Source of the DNA: JAXHLG01 sp034522495
GTDB taxonomy: Bacteria > Patescibacteriota > Minisyncoccia > Moranbacterales > DUUL01
Assembly: GCA_034522495.1 (NCBI GenBank)
Contig: JAXHLG010000002.1
Span: 744,001 to 808,000 of the forward strand
Direction of reading: 5' to 3'
Length of the DNA: 64,000 nucleotides
The notes beneath the pieces were generated by a model, which did not search any database, was not told the origin of the DNA, and was given only the letters and a program-made list of their open reading frames with translations. Made by a program: the position numbers and the translations under genes. Positions 15,969 through 24,698 of the stretch are shown in pieces. The stretch's first letter is position 1; each line of letters begins with the position of its first letter.

Positions 15969-17528
15969 TTATTTTTCCTTCTTTCTTCTCTTCCCAATCA
16001 CCTTCGATGAAATTTTAGCCTGTGATGTTTCCACCTTCATCACGCTTCCAACTTCAATGTCCTCCGCTCCCCTTATTATACCTCCTTTTTCGTTATAAGC
16101 AATGCTGTAGCCCTTGGATAAAATGTTTTTGGGATTCAAAAAATCAATAGTTTTGGAGAGTCTTTCCAATTCTCTTTCTTTTTTTTCAAGATTAAGCAAG
16201 ACATTGCGCTTGGCTTGGCTTTTGAAATTCTCCAGCTCCAAGAATCCTCTCTCGACTCCCTGCAATCGGCCTGAAAGATTGTCCAGAAATCTGCTTTTCA
16301 AGTTCTCAAATTGATAAAAAACCTTCTCCGCTTGGCTTTTGAGGTTTTGGTTGATGTTAAACAAGAAACTGTATTTTCTCTCCAAGATTCTTTTTTCTTT
16401 TTCGGCAATTTCGTTTCCGTAGCTTTCCAACTCTTCCACCGCCTTTCTTCTCTGATCGCTCAAAAAGGTGGCCACGATGGAAGGCGTGGAATAGTCCGCG
16501 TCCGAAGCCATACCGGCCAAAGTTTCATCTTTTTGGTGGCCGACGCCGGTAATCACCGGCAGCCTCGATTCCACCACCGCTTCCACCAGCTTTTCTTCAT
16601 TGAAAGTCTTCAGGCTTTCCCAGCCGCCGCCTCCCCGGATCAGAACCAAAGCGTCCAATTTCATATTCAATTTGTTGAAAAACCTGATAGCGCTGATGAT
16701 GGAGCTTTCGGCCATATTGCCTTCCACAAAAACATTTTTCAAATAAACGTTAAACCCGTATGAAGCCAGATTTTTGCGGAAATCTTCAATAGCCGCGCCG
16801 TTTTTGGAAGTAATCAGGCCGATGTTTTGAATTACATAGGGAAGCGGGCGTTTTCTCTGGGGCTCAAAATACCCTTTGGCTTGCAGTTTTCTTTTCAATT
16901 TCTCCAGCGCTTTCTTGTAGGCTCCCTCGCCGACCGGCTCCATTTTGGAAACCATAAACTTGAAACTGCCGTTGGGCGCGTACAAGGAAGGCGAGCCGAA
17001 AACCACCACTTCCAAGCCTTCTTCCAGCAGATGCCGGAGATATTCAAAATCTCTGCGAAAAACCACGCACTGCATCACGCAGTTGTCCCGCTGAGTGTCT
17101 CTTAAATTGAAAAAGGCCAGGCCGCTTCCCATTCCGCTCAGGTCGTTGATTTCGCCCTTCACCTTGATTGCGCCGAACTGCTGGACTGTATAGTTGATCA
17201 AGTTGATGTACTCAGCCACGGAAATGACATTGTCATGCTCCCGATCGCCTCCGTCAAGCGGTTGCCCGTCCGGCGCCTTTGCAGAAGATGCGTCTTCGCT
17301 CAACTCTTCCTGGCTTTCATTGATTATGCTCAGCACCTTATCTGCGTACTTCCAGGCCTTCTTCTCTCCCCAGCCCTTTATCTTGACCAACTCCTCCTTG
17401 CTTTGAGGCCTTTCTTGAACGGCCTTGAACAAATTGTCGTTGGACAAGATATAATAAGAAGGCTTGCCTAGTTTCCCGGCCTCCCCATCCCGCCAATCTT
17501 TTAGTTTTTGCAAAATTTCGTTGTTCAT
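15969..17528 (-). CDS. xseA: Exonuclease VII large subunit with N-terminal HRDC domain
   Basis: 519 residues; standard XseA is about 400 to 450. Residues 1-70 look like an HRDC domain (LKDWRDGEAGKLGKPSYYIL, then LVKIKGWGEKKAWKYADKVL), which binds nucleic acid in RecQ and RNase D. A linker of about 30 residues (AKAPDGQPLDGG) leads to the OB-fold (AIKVKGEINDLSGMGSGLAF) and the catalytic core with VLIRGGGGWESL and ITGVGHQKDETL, then a long coiled coil. The enzyme degrades ssDNA. No small subunit xseB is seen. The fusion may help substrate loading. Confidence 0.9.
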   Translation of the reverse strand: MNNEILQKLKDWRDGEAGKLGKPSYYILSNDNLFKAVQERPQSKEELVKIKGWGEKKAWKYADKVLSIINESQEELSEDASSAKAPDGQPLDGGDREHDNVISVAEYINLINYTVQQFGAIKVKGEINDLSGMGSGLAFFNLRDTQRDNCVMQCVVFRRDFEYLRHLLEEGLEVVVFGSPSLYAPNGSFKFMVSKMEPVGEGAYKKALEKLKRKLQAKGYFEPQRKRPLPYVIQNIGLITSKNGAAIEDFRKNLASYGFNVYLKNVFVEGNMAESSIISAIRFFNKLNMKLDALVLIRGGGGWESLKTFNEEKLVEAVVESRLPVITGVGHQKDETLAGMASDADYSTPSIVATFLSDQRRKAVEELESYGNEIAEKEKRILERKYSFLFNINQNLKSQAEKVFYQFENLKSRFLDNLSGRLQGVERGFLELENFKSQAKRNVLLNLEKKERELERLSKTIDFLNPKNILSKGYSIAYNEKGGIIRGAEDIEVGSVMKVETSQAKISSKVIGKRRKKEK

Positions 17529-17540
17529 TATAATAATTTA

Positions 17541-17748
17541 AAAACCGCTGAGAAGTATGTCATTCTAAACACCACCGCTAAAGCGGGGTGCCCCGCTCTG
17601 CGGGGCAAAAGTCAGAATCTAAAATACCAGTGATCCATCACACCTTGAAGGTGTGTTGAGGATGTAAAGTGTGATGAAAAAATGTGTCATTCTGAACACC
17701 ACCGCTAAAGCGGGGTGCCCCGCTCTGCGGGGCAAAAGTCAGAATCTG
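17541..17748. repeat. Two MITE core modules and a P1 arm
   Basis: Two direct copies (17558-17620 and 17685-17748) of the core TCATTCTGAACACCACCGCT ... TCAGAATCT with hairpins CCGCTAAAGCGG and GCCCCGCTCTGCGGGGC. Only a degraded left end is present. A single P1 arm (TCACACCTTGAAGGTGTG) sits between them. Shows that the hairpin core can be multiplied without the MITE ends. Confidence 0.65.
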
Positions 17749-17763
17749 AAATATCAGCATAGA

Positions 17764-17805
17764 CCCAAGGTTCAACCTTCGGCTAACCGAAGGTTGAACC
17801 TTGGG
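17764..17805. repeat. Twin-hairpin repeat P3, copy 1
   Basis: CCCAAGGTTCAACCTTCGG pairs with its inverted copy around loop CTAA (19-bp stem). Each arm also folds on itself (AAGGTT C AACCTT). Related copies at 27589-27626 and 28253-28298. Confidence 0.7.
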
Positions 17806-17875
17806 AATCCTAATTCCAATTCTACCACAATTCCTCCATACAAAAAACAGCTGATAAACAACTGTTTTTCCACCG

Positions 17876-19297
17876 CTATTGGCTTTGATCAACTTTCCCC
17901 AGTTTCTCCTTGCCCCTGCTGATCAGCAAGTGATACAGCAGATAGCTCAAAATCAAAGCGCCGCCGAGAACATAAACAAACCAGAAATACTCATTGCAAT
18001 TGTCCAAGTAATACCAGAAAACAAAACCCGCCACGCCCCAGGCAACGTTGGACTTAAACCGATAACCGAGCCTCTTTTTATACCTATAAAAATCATTGCC
18101 GGCAATCCCCAAAACATAAACAACCGCCGCCAAGACCCACGCCCAGAAGGGCAGCTTCGGCTGGCATTCATCCGCTTCTCCGCCAACTTCCGTTCTGTCT
18201 TCTTTTTCTTCTGAGGTCGAATCAACTCCGCTTGAAGTTTCCTCCTCCCCTTGCTCTCCGCCCGTTTCTTCATCGCCCTCTCCGGCTGCGACAGGCGTAG
18301 TTTCGGCTCCACCAGCCGGTACGGCAATGCCCGGAAGGCCGGCGGCATCTTCTTCTTCATCCTCGTCTCCATCTTCATCCTCATCCTCGTCCTCATCTTC
18401 ATCTTCAGCGCCATCTTGTCCGGCTGTGCTTTCATCCTCCGATTTCCGGGTGGTAAAGCTAAGCTCTCGGCCGACAGTGTCCGGAGAAGCGTGGGAAACT
18501 GCTCGGTAATAGTAAGTGGTGCCGGGAGAAAGTCCAGTTATTTCCACTTCATGTTCCGTAGTTTTGCCTCCCCCCGTATCATATTCAGCGGTAGTGTATT
18601 GATAACCGTATTTGGGCGGAAAACCCAAATCAAAGACATTGCTTTTATTTCCATAAATCACTCGGCTAGTGCTCTCGTTGTTGGTATCCCATAAAATAAC
18701 AGCTGAAGTTTCCGTTATGCTTCCCCCTTCTATTCTTTCATTGGAAATAATTAAATTATCTCCTTCAACACCGTCTCCACCGCCTGAGTCATCACCGGAA
18801 TCCGATTGCTCTTCTCCGATAGACTCTCCCCCAAAAGCCCCGACGGTCAAATCAAATCCCGCCGAGGAACTTTGGTAAGAATTTCCGGCTGTTTCCTCAA
18901 ATTTTACTTTAAAGTCATACCTGACCTCTTCGCCGGCCGGTAAGTTAGAAAGAAATACTCCCGAGGATTGCGTATACAAATAAGCAAGCGTTTCACTTAA
19001 TATTTCTTCCTCTTCTTTGAAAACCTTCAAAACCAACTGCTCAGCCAAGCAATCCTCAGAGCAGTCAGACAAGTCCTCCGCTTCCAAGCCTATTTTCTTC
19101 TCTTCGTTGGCAAAATTCCTCACTTCTACCCAAGACCCTTCAAATTCATCCCCCGGCGCGATATTTTCCATATCAAACAAAGGCTCCTTGGAAAACTTCA
19201 CGTCCACTCCCTCGCTTTCTTCGGCTTGCGCAAAACCGCCTTGCAAAAGAATCAGAAACAAAGCCGCCAGAAAGATTTTCCCAGAAAGATTTTTCAA
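17876..19297 (-). CDS. Surface-anchored acidic protein with FN3-like domain
   Basis: 473 residues. A signal peptide (KIFLAALFLILLQGGFAQA) is followed by a beta-rich domain (25-165). An FN3-like domain follows (SAVILWDTNNESTSRVIYGN to TTYYYRAVSHASPDTVGREL). Then comes a Glu/Asp run (about 295-320) and a Thr/Gly/Glu linker. At the C-terminus are three membrane segments (WAWVLAAVVYVLGIAG, FKSNVAWGVAGFVFWYYLD, WFVYVLGGALILSYLLYHLL) with a basic tail. It begins 10 bases after the 19307-21694 gene and belongs to the same locus. Probably a cell-surface protein with the N-terminal part outside. Confidence 0.75.
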   Translation of the reverse strand: MKNLSGKIFLAALFLILLQGGFAQAEESEGVDVKFSKEPLFDMENIAPGDEFEGSWVEVRNFANEEKKIGLEAEDLSDCSEDCLAEQLVLKVFKEEEEILSETLAYLYTQSSGVFLSNLPAGEEVRYDFKVKFEETAGNSYQSSSAGFDLTVGAFGGESIGEEQSDSGDDSGGGDGVEGDNLIISNERIEGGSITETSAVILWDTNNESTSRVIYGNKSNVFDLGFPPKYGYQYTTAEYDTGGGKTTEHEVEITGLSPGTTYYYRAVSHASPDTVGRELSFTTRKSEDESTAGQDGAEDEDEDEDEDEDGDEDEEEDAAGLPGIAVPAGGAETTPVAAGEGDEETGGEQGEEETSSGVDSTSEEKEDRTEVGGEADECQPKLPFWAWVLAAVVYVLGIAGNDFYRYKKRLGYRFKSNVAWGVAGFVFWYYLDNCNEYFWFVYVLGGALILSYLLYHLLISRGKEKLGKVDQSQ

Positions 19298-19306
19298 AAC
19301 AATTTT

Positions 19307-21694
19307 TTACTTATTATTATCATTTCCTTCATCATTGTTGCCCTCCTCGTCAACCCCTTCGTCTTCTCTTGCAACAGCTTCAAGTTCTTTACAACCGTCA
19401 TTCTCTTTACCTCCCTCGTCCTTTTCTTTAACCTCAATTTCCAAAACAACTTCGCCTTGATCGTGAGAAACAATTTCCGCCCCATCTTCCAAATCCAGGT
19501 CTTCTATTTTCACTTCAACTTCTCCCGCTTCTTCCACCTTATCCAGCTCTTCCAAATCCAGCTCCAAAACCTTCTCCTCTTTTTCCCATCCCGAAACTTC
19601 AATTTCTTCTATTTTCAAATCCCGGCTATCTTCTTCCAAGCCTTCGCTTAAGCTCAGTTCGCCGGAAACTTTAATTTCAACCTCTTCAACGACAGCGGAA
19701 ACTTCCGCTTGCCAAACAATATCCTCCTTTTTCGGAGAAATTAATTTGATTTTCTCGCTCTCCAAAAGTTCCTCGTCAAAAAGCTCTCCGGCGCTGAATT
19801 CAAATTCTCCGGGCTCTTCCAATTCCAACTTTGACAAATCAACTTCCACTTTCGCTTCTCCTTCATAAGTCTCCAAGACTTCCAATTCCGCTATTTCAAT
19901 TTTCCTCTTCGCTTCAAGTTCCAATCCCTCTTTCAGCTCCGGCTCCCCGGAAAATTCAATCTCCACTTCTTTTTCCACAAAATTCTCCTCTCCTGATTCA
20001 TCCTCACCCTCATCTTCCCCGACTTCCTCGCTCTCTCCACTTATATCTTGATCACTGATTACCGATGACTGATCACTATTTTTTTCTTGTTTAAATGTTT
20101 GTATGTTTAAATGTTTAGATGACTTTTCACTTTCTCCACTTTCTCGCTCAGATGAAAAAAACTTCCCGTTTATCTCATCGTCGTCTTCCTCCTCCAGTAA
20201 TTCCAAAAAATGCAATACTTCTCGAGAGCATGTCTCTTCTTTGCTGTTCTCCTTGTATTCTTTTTCATCAAAGCATTCTTCTATCGCCTCTTCCCTCAAT
20301 TCTTCCAATTGTTCCTCGGGAATATGGGAAAGTTCAGTCGGCTTACCGGGAGTGGCAACCGGATCTACCCACATTCCTCCGTCCGGAATCCTGGCAAAGG
20401 TTTTGCCTTCATCGAAAGATGCTGTATCTCCATAGGAATATTCATCAAGTTTAACATCATCTGTTTCATCAGAAGGGGTGCCGTTGTCGCTATAAAGCTT
20501 TATTGTATCGCCGGCATTGTTTAAGGAAAAGATGGTGTTGTCGTAAACCACCACGTAACCTTCTTGTCTAATCTTGACAATACCAGACTCAATACTGCCT
20601 TCTGTGTTAGATGTTTCAATTTCCAATTTGTTACCGTCGGCATCCAATAAATACCAATTGGTTATATCGACCGGATCTGTATTTTCATTGAATAATTCAA
20701 CCCATTCCCCGGCAGGCATGATGCTGCCATCACTTCCTTCCGGATTGGGAATAAACTCATTTAACACCACCCCTGTTGAAAGGGTTCCTTTTTCACTCTC
20801 AATCTCAAACTCTTCTTCCCCGGAAACAGCTTCATTGCCGGCCTCATCCTCGCTGACCACTCGGTAATAATAGGTTTCTCCCTGGGAAAGAGTTGTCAGT
20901 TCAACTGAATGCGACACGTTGTCAGCCATTGAATCCTCGGAAGTTGAACTACCATAATCGCCCAAGATGCCTACGGCGTGGCTAGATGTGTCGTAATAAA
21001 CTCGGGATGTGGCTGATTCGTCTGTTTCCCAAGTAATATCTACGATAATATCGTTTTTACCTCCTTTGGTACCCACCGGATCACTGCTTGCTATATTGGA
21101 AATTTCCGGCACCGTCCAGTCGCCGGTGTTGATCTCATTAGAGTCCAGGATTTCCTCATCCCAAAAGCCGCTTTCCTCGTTGGGCAGATTCTCTTGCCAG
21201 GCCACCACGGTTAAATCAAATTGGCATTCTTGAGCCTCATCCAAGATTTTATCAGATTTGGCCAACCGCAATTCCCAAGTCTCACTTCCTTCCGCAGCAA
21301 GCGCGTCTGGGGCTTTGCATGCAAAGCCTTCCAAGTTGGAAGACTCGCACTCCACCGTGTCGGGCTCATTTAAATTGTCAGTTTCCAACTCAAGTTCGGA
21401 GCAATATTCTCCGTTTTCATTTCTAACTTCAATCCGATACTGAAAATCCAAGCTTCCCTGATTCTTGATTTCCATTTTTCGGCTCAATTTGTTTTCCTCG
21501 CCCGGATCCACCGAAGAAAAACCGCCCTCTTCCAAAAAAGAAGCCTCGGCATCCAGAGTCCCCAGGGAAAAACCGTGGTTCTCCGACTTTTCCTCATCGG
21601 AAAAATAAGCATTTGCCGGCAAAGAGACGCTTAAGAAGCCCAAAACAAGCAGACAAGCTCCCCAAAACTTATTTGTAAATATTTTTCTTCTCAT
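19307..21694 (-). CDS. Large secreted acidic protein: SipW-type signal, FN3-like, lamin-tail and YbbR-like domains
   Basis: 795 residues. The N-terminus (LVLGFLSVSLPANAYFSDEE, then FSLGTLDAEASF) is the camelysin/TasA-type signal recognised by SipW-like peptidases. An FN3-like domain (about 200-295) is followed by a lamin-tail domain (VVLNEFIPNPEGSDGS, then GEWVELFNENTDPVDITNWY, about 303-430). The last 220 residues are acidic with two YbbR-like repeats (each ending like AEIVSHDQGEVVLEIEV). At about residues 524-547 an 8-bp-unit array is read in frame (KHLNIQTFK). The stop is ten bases before the next surface gene. Likely an extracellular structural or adhesion protein. Confidence 0.75.
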   Translation of the reverse strand: MRRKIFTNKFWGACLLVLGFLSVSLPANAYFSDEEKSENHGFSLGTLDAEASFLEEGGFSSVDPGEENKLSRKMEIKNQGSLDFQYRIEVRNENGEYCSELELETDNLNEPDTVECESSNLEGFACKAPDALAAEGSETWELRLAKSDKILDEAQECQFDLTVVAWQENLPNEESGFWDEEILDSNEINTGDWTVPEISNIASSDPVGTKGGKNDIIVDITWETDESATSRVYYDTSSHAVGILGDYGSSTSEDSMADNVSHSVELTTLSQGETYYYRVVSEDEAGNEAVSGEEEFEIESEKGTLSTGVVLNEFIPNPEGSDGSIMPAGEWVELFNENTDPVDITNWYLLDADGNKLEIETSNTEGSIESGIVKIRQEGYVVVYDNTIFSLNNAGDTIKLYSDNGTPSDETDDVKLDEYSYGDTASFDEGKTFARIPDGGMWVDPVATPGKPTELSHIPEEQLEELREEAIEECFDEKEYKENSKEETCSREVLHFLELLEEEDDDEINGKFFSSERESGESEKSSKHLNIQTFKQEKNSDQSSVISDQDISGESEEVGEDEGEDESGEENFVEKEVEIEFSGEPELKEGLELEAKRKIEIAELEVLETYEGEAKVEVDLSKLELEEPGEFEFSAGELFDEELLESEKIKLISPKKEDIVWQAEVSAVVEEVEIKVSGELSLSEGLEEDSRDLKIEEIEVSGWEKEEKVLELDLEELDKVEEAGEVEVKIEDLDLEDGAEIVSHDQGEVVLEIEVKEKDEGGKENDGCKELEAVAREDEGVDEEGNNDEGNDNNK

Positions 21695-21706
21695 TTATTT
21701 ATTTTT

Positions 21707-22231
21707 CTACTTTTTATCTCCGTCCCCCTCCAACTCTTCTTGTGTTTTCTTTTTCTTGTTTCTACAAAAAAACTTCCTGCATTCGTCATAAACAAAAACC
21801 GCCGCTACTGCAATAACAATTATTCCGAAGCCGAGGGGAGTTTTTGCAAAATTGACCGCTTTCCCCGCCCCGGGAATAGAATAAACCACTTCTCCCAAAA
21901 CATCCTCTTGTTTCACAAGGTTTTCATCAACCACCGAACTTGCGTCGCCCTGCGTCAAAAAGCCCTCTTCCTTCCGATCAACAATCCTGTGAGCGACTAA
22001 TTCGCCCTCCTCACCTTTGAAATTATAAACAATAATGTCTCCCAAGCTATAATCAGACTTGCTCCAAACCACCACCACCGAGCCGGCTTCAAAGGCCGGT
22101 TTCATCGAATCGGACCTAACTATTTTGAAAGAATAAGGGCTTCCCGGAACAACCGACGCCAAAAGAACCGCAATAAAAACCGCCAAAAAAGCTATCACCG
22201 ACCAGCCCAAAACTTTCTTTGCTTTTCTCAT
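21707..22231 (-). CDS. SipW-like signal peptidase I
   Basis: 174 residues. N-terminal membrane segment (SVIAFLAVFIAVLLASVVPG), nucleophile Ser42 in VRSDSMKPAF, then DIIVYN and LVAHRIV, where His81 takes the place of the usual Lys general base. This is the ER/SipW subtype of family S26. A second membrane segment near 130-150 and a basic tail follow. It sits between two genes whose products carry SipW-type signals, so it very likely processes them. Confidence 0.9.
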   Translation of the reverse strand: MRKAKKVLGWSVIAFLAVFIAVLLASVVPGSPYSFKIVRSDSMKPAFEAGSVVVVWSKSDYSLGDIIVYNFKGEEGELVAHRIVDRKEEGFLTQGDASSVVDENLVKQEDVLGEVVYSIPGAGKAVNFAKTPLGFGIIVIAVAAVFVYDECRKFFCRNKKKKTQEELEGDGDKK

Positions 22232-22250
22232 CAGAACTTTACCTAATTAT

Positions 22251-22352
22251 CTTGAATTAAGAAATTAAAATTTTCTTGCACTCTCCCCCTTTCTTAAAGG
22301 GGGATTACCCTCCTTTAAAAAAGGAGGGTAAAATGATATTTCGTAATTCAAG
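22251..22352. repeat. Inverted-end element with tandem hairpins
   Basis: Ends CTTGAATTA and GAAAT pair with ATTTC and TAATTCAAG at 22338-22352. Between them are two hairpins, CCCCCTTT with AAAGGGGG and ACCCTCCTTT with AAAGGAGGGT. No gene. It has the form of a small non-coding mobile element with double hairpin. Confidence 0.6.
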
Positions 22353-22386
22353 GTAGTTACTTTTAAATACCGGAAAGAACTTTAAA

Positions 22387-22413
22387 GATCATCCAAGCGG
22401 CGCTTGGATGATC
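22387..22413 (-). terminator. Terminator of the TasA-like gene
   Basis: GATCATCCAAGC pairs with GCTTGGATGATC (12 bp, 3-nt loop), placed 16 bases after the stop of 22429-23955 with T-rich sequence following on the minus strand. Confidence 0.65.
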
Positions 22414-22428
22414 AAAAAATCCTCTCAG

Positions 22429-23955
22429 CTATTGAACCGGTCCCTGGCCCATAGTGATTTCCATATCTATCCCGACAGTTCCTTCTTGATGATCGTTAGT
22501 CGAAGTCGGTCCGTCCATTTGAACCCGCAAATCAAGCTCTTGAACTCCTTCATCGAGCTTAGGCTCTTCTACGACAACATCTTCCTTGTGTAAATCTTCC
22601 AAGTCGGCAAATCCATTTCCGTTCTGATCATTGCCGTTAACAAATCCGGCAAAAGCAGCGCCGGCAGGATTGGAATAATCAACATCTCCATACACTTGAT
22701 CAGATGGATCAAAATCACCCCACCAGTTATTGGTTGCGTCCAATTCTTTGTTAGGATGTTCATCCTGATTCGGATTAATGTTAGCCACAGTCACCCCAGA
22801 ACCAATAAAATTATTTCTATTAACAGTCACCTCTTTTCCATCAGCGTCGTCAAGCCCTACAGCTATGGCATTTGTAAGATTGAAATGATTATCATTAACT
22901 GCAACAGAACGAGGATAGCCCGTCTCTCCACTTGAATAAGTTAAGGTTATTCCATATGTCCAAGCTCCTTGAATGTCTTCAAAGGTGTTGTTTTCCACAG
23001 TAACCTTTCTTAGGTCAGCTTGTAGTTTTATTCCGTTAGCACCTTTTTCTTGAGATTTGATGTTTTTAATCTCATTATTTCTAATTACAACATCATCTAA
23101 CCATCCATTGCCGTCATACTCTTTTACGTGAATACCCTCTACTGTCGTAGGAGTTTCATCTGTATCGCTCACACCATTAATGACATTATATTCAATTACA
23201 ACAGATAGGTCGTTGTCAAAAATATCAGACATATTGTGAACAAAGATACCTTCTTTTTCAGTGCCAGCCTTTGTATTAGTAATTTCAAATCCTTTTACAG
23301 TAACTCCGTCAGAAATTACATTGAATTTTCCTTCCAAAGAAACATCACCTGCGCTTCCAAGCGCAGCTAGGGTTAAACTTCTTTCATTCACATCCACTGA
23401 CTCAGTATAGCTATCGCCCCCAACACAAATCAAATCTCCTTCAGATGCCTGATTTATTCCATCTTGAATAGTATTTGGAGTACTAGAGTCACCATCATTG
23501 TTGTTTACAATAACGTTACAAGTTTCTGACGCCGGAGCTTTATATTCATATAAATTAGCTCCCGCTCCGCCTTCAAGCAAATTTTTTCCGGCATAATCTA
23601 ATTTGGTAATTCTCATCGTTTCGTCCATTATAGCGGGTTGAGGATCGGTAGTGGTAGCAAGTTTCAACCAATCCGCTTTGGTAGTGCCAGCGTTTTTCAA
23701 TTTCAAGACGCCTCCGTCCGGATTCCCCCCGGGAGACATATTTTCATAATCCCAGGTCTGGCCGACTTCACCTCTCCATTCCTCATCTCCACTCCCATTG
23801 GCTTTTTTACCCCAAAGCTTCAAGTCCATACTCCCCGACTTGAAAGAAGTGTTGTGGCTGGTGGCCTCGTCTGTCCACCAAGCGCCGGTTCCGCCTAAGA
23901 TTACCACAGCGGTAGCTACGGCAACCAGGCTTAGGCTTGTTATTATTCTTTTCAT
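22429..23955 (-). CDS. TasA/camelysin-like fibre protein with inserted beta-helix
   Basis: 508 residues. The start MKRIITSLSLVAVATAVVIL, then GAWWTDEATSHNTSFKSGSM with DLKLWG, is a SipW-type signal and first TasA strand. Residues 60-135 continue the TasA pattern (SPGGNPDGGVLKLKNAGTT). From about 145 to 420 the sequence changes to a right-handed beta-helix (repeated VxxNxI and NNTFEDI turns, NosD-like). Then NGNDQNGNGFADLEDL and a final TasA-type strand set (QEGTVGIDMEITMGQGPVQ) close the fold. So the helix is inserted within a TasA domain. The SipW-like peptidase is the next gene. Probably forms surface fibres or matrix. Confidence 0.75.
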   Translation of the reverse strand: MKRIITSLSLVAVATAVVILGGTGAWWTDEATSHNTSFKSGSMDLKLWGKKANGSGDEEWRGEVGQTWDYENMSPGGNPDGGVLKLKNAGTTKADWLKLATTTDPQPAIMDETMRITKLDYAGKNLLEGGAGANLYEYKAPASETCNVIVNNNDGDSSTPNTIQDGINQASEGDLICVGGDSYTESVDVNERSLTLAALGSAGDVSLEGKFNVISDGVTVKGFEITNTKAGTEKEGIFVHNMSDIFDNDLSVVIEYNVINGVSDTDETPTTVEGIHVKEYDGNGWLDDVVIRNNEIKNIKSQEKGANGIKLQADLRKVTVENNTFEDIQGAWTYGITLTYSSGETGYPRSVAVNDNHFNLTNAIAVGLDDADGKEVTVNRNNFIGSGVTVANINPNQDEHPNKELDATNNWWGDFDPSDQVYGDVDYSNPAGAAFAGFVNGNDQNGNGFADLEDLHKEDVVVEEPKLDEGVQELDLRVQMDGPTSTNDHQEGTVGIDMEITMGQGPVQ

Positions 23956-24035
23956 AATTTTTAAATTACTTCTTATAATTCCCTCCTCTGATTATTTTGG
24001 GGCGGCTCTGGCGGCCCCGGGACCTCGACCTTTTC

Positions 24036-24518
24036 ATATAAACATACAAACATTTAAACATTTAAACATCTGGGTATCTGATTATCTCTTGATCGATTTG
24101 AGACTTTTCCATAACATGGCTCCAATTTCATCGGCTTTTTTTAGAACTTCTTTGTAATCTTCCTTTGATAGGTAGCCTTCTATCATAGAGAAATGCAAGA
24201 GATATTTTGATTCCTTTAGCGAACCGTAGGAGATTTCCCAAAAATTATATTTAACATTAGCTTTTTGTCGGGCATAACCTTCTATATAATTTAACACTAC
24301 CGATAAAGCCGCTCTTCTGAGCTGAGAAGTTAGTCCGTATAGTTCTTCTTTTGGAAAAGTGCGGGTAACACTGTAAACCTCGTGAGCATAATCATCCATT
24401 TTCTTTTTCAGATCCTCCGTGTAATTATTCTTACTCAAAACACTTGTTTAAATAATTAAATGTTCGTATGCTTGTATGCTTGTATGTTTAAATGCTTATA
24501 TGTTTAGATGTTTAAATG
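24036..24518. mobile_element. IVP cassette 2
   Basis: Same build as cassette 1: left 8-bp array (24036-24070), gene, right array (24444-24518). The right array stops exactly at a strong bidirectional terminator. Homology with cassette 1 covers CTGGGTATCTGATTATCTC on the left to TTGTTTAAATAATTAAATG on the right; beyond that only array units are shared. Confidence 0.65.
24082..24438 (-). CDS. Four-helix bundle protein (S23/IVP type), copy 2
   Basis: 118 residues, identical to copy 1 except V for I in SVTRTF, D for N in LSKEDYKE and L for F in WKSLKS. Most base differences between copies are silent. It lies between the TasA-like gene and a small orphan transcription unit. The close match shows a recent duplication and continued selection on the protein. 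No ribosome site is obvious; the start is preceded by CAAGTGTTTTGAGTAAG. Confidence 0.85.
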   Translation of the reverse strand: MSKNNYTEDLKKKMDDYAHEVYSVTRTFPKEELYGLTSQLRRAALSVVLNYIEGYARQKANVKYNFWEISYGSLKESKYLLHFSMIEGYLSKEDYKEVLKKADEIGAMLWKSLKSIKR

Positions 24519-24566
24519 AAAAAGAGCCGGACCAGTTTTCAAACAAAAACTAATCCGGCTCTTTTT
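24519..24566. terminator. Bidirectional terminator
   Basis: AAAAAGAGCCGGA (24519-24531) pairs with TCCGGCTCTTTTT (24554-24566); a second stem lies in the loop. Serves the minus-strand unit starting at about 24745. Confidence 0.85.
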
Positions 24567-24626
24567 GAGGCATTCAATAAATTATTTAATTGTGTCCATT
24601 TATTTTTCATTTTTCCTATTTAGAGA

Positions 24627-24698
24627 TTATTCGCCAATCTCTTCCAAAATAAAAAACGGCACTCCCTCCGTTTCTTTTGAAAACTCTTTTGAGTGCAT
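24627..24698 (-). CDS. Orphan 23-codon ORF in a short transcription unit
   Basis: Begins MHSKEFSKETEGVPFF. A possible promoter lies upstream: TGTCAA in plus sense at 24740-24745 (TTGACA) and GAAAAT at 24717-24722, spacing 17. The strong terminator at 24519-24566 closes the unit. Within the ORF an AAACGG/CCGTTT hairpin followed by a T-run (24652-24673) competes with pairing of GCACTC to GAGTGC. No ribosome site. It resembles the leader units at 36-39 kb but no gene follows except the IVP cassette; it may be a stranded leader or a small RNA. Confidence 0.4.
   Translation of the reverse strand: MHSKEFSKETEGVPFFILEEIGE

Noticed and set aside
18327..18509. Plus-strand Ser-rich ORF
   Set aside because: Shadow of the Glu/Asp run in the 17876-19297 protein.
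12516..24438. Diversity-generating retroelement suggested by Avd-like proteins
   Set aside because: No reverse transcriptase and no template/variable repeat pair seen; copy differences are mostly silent.
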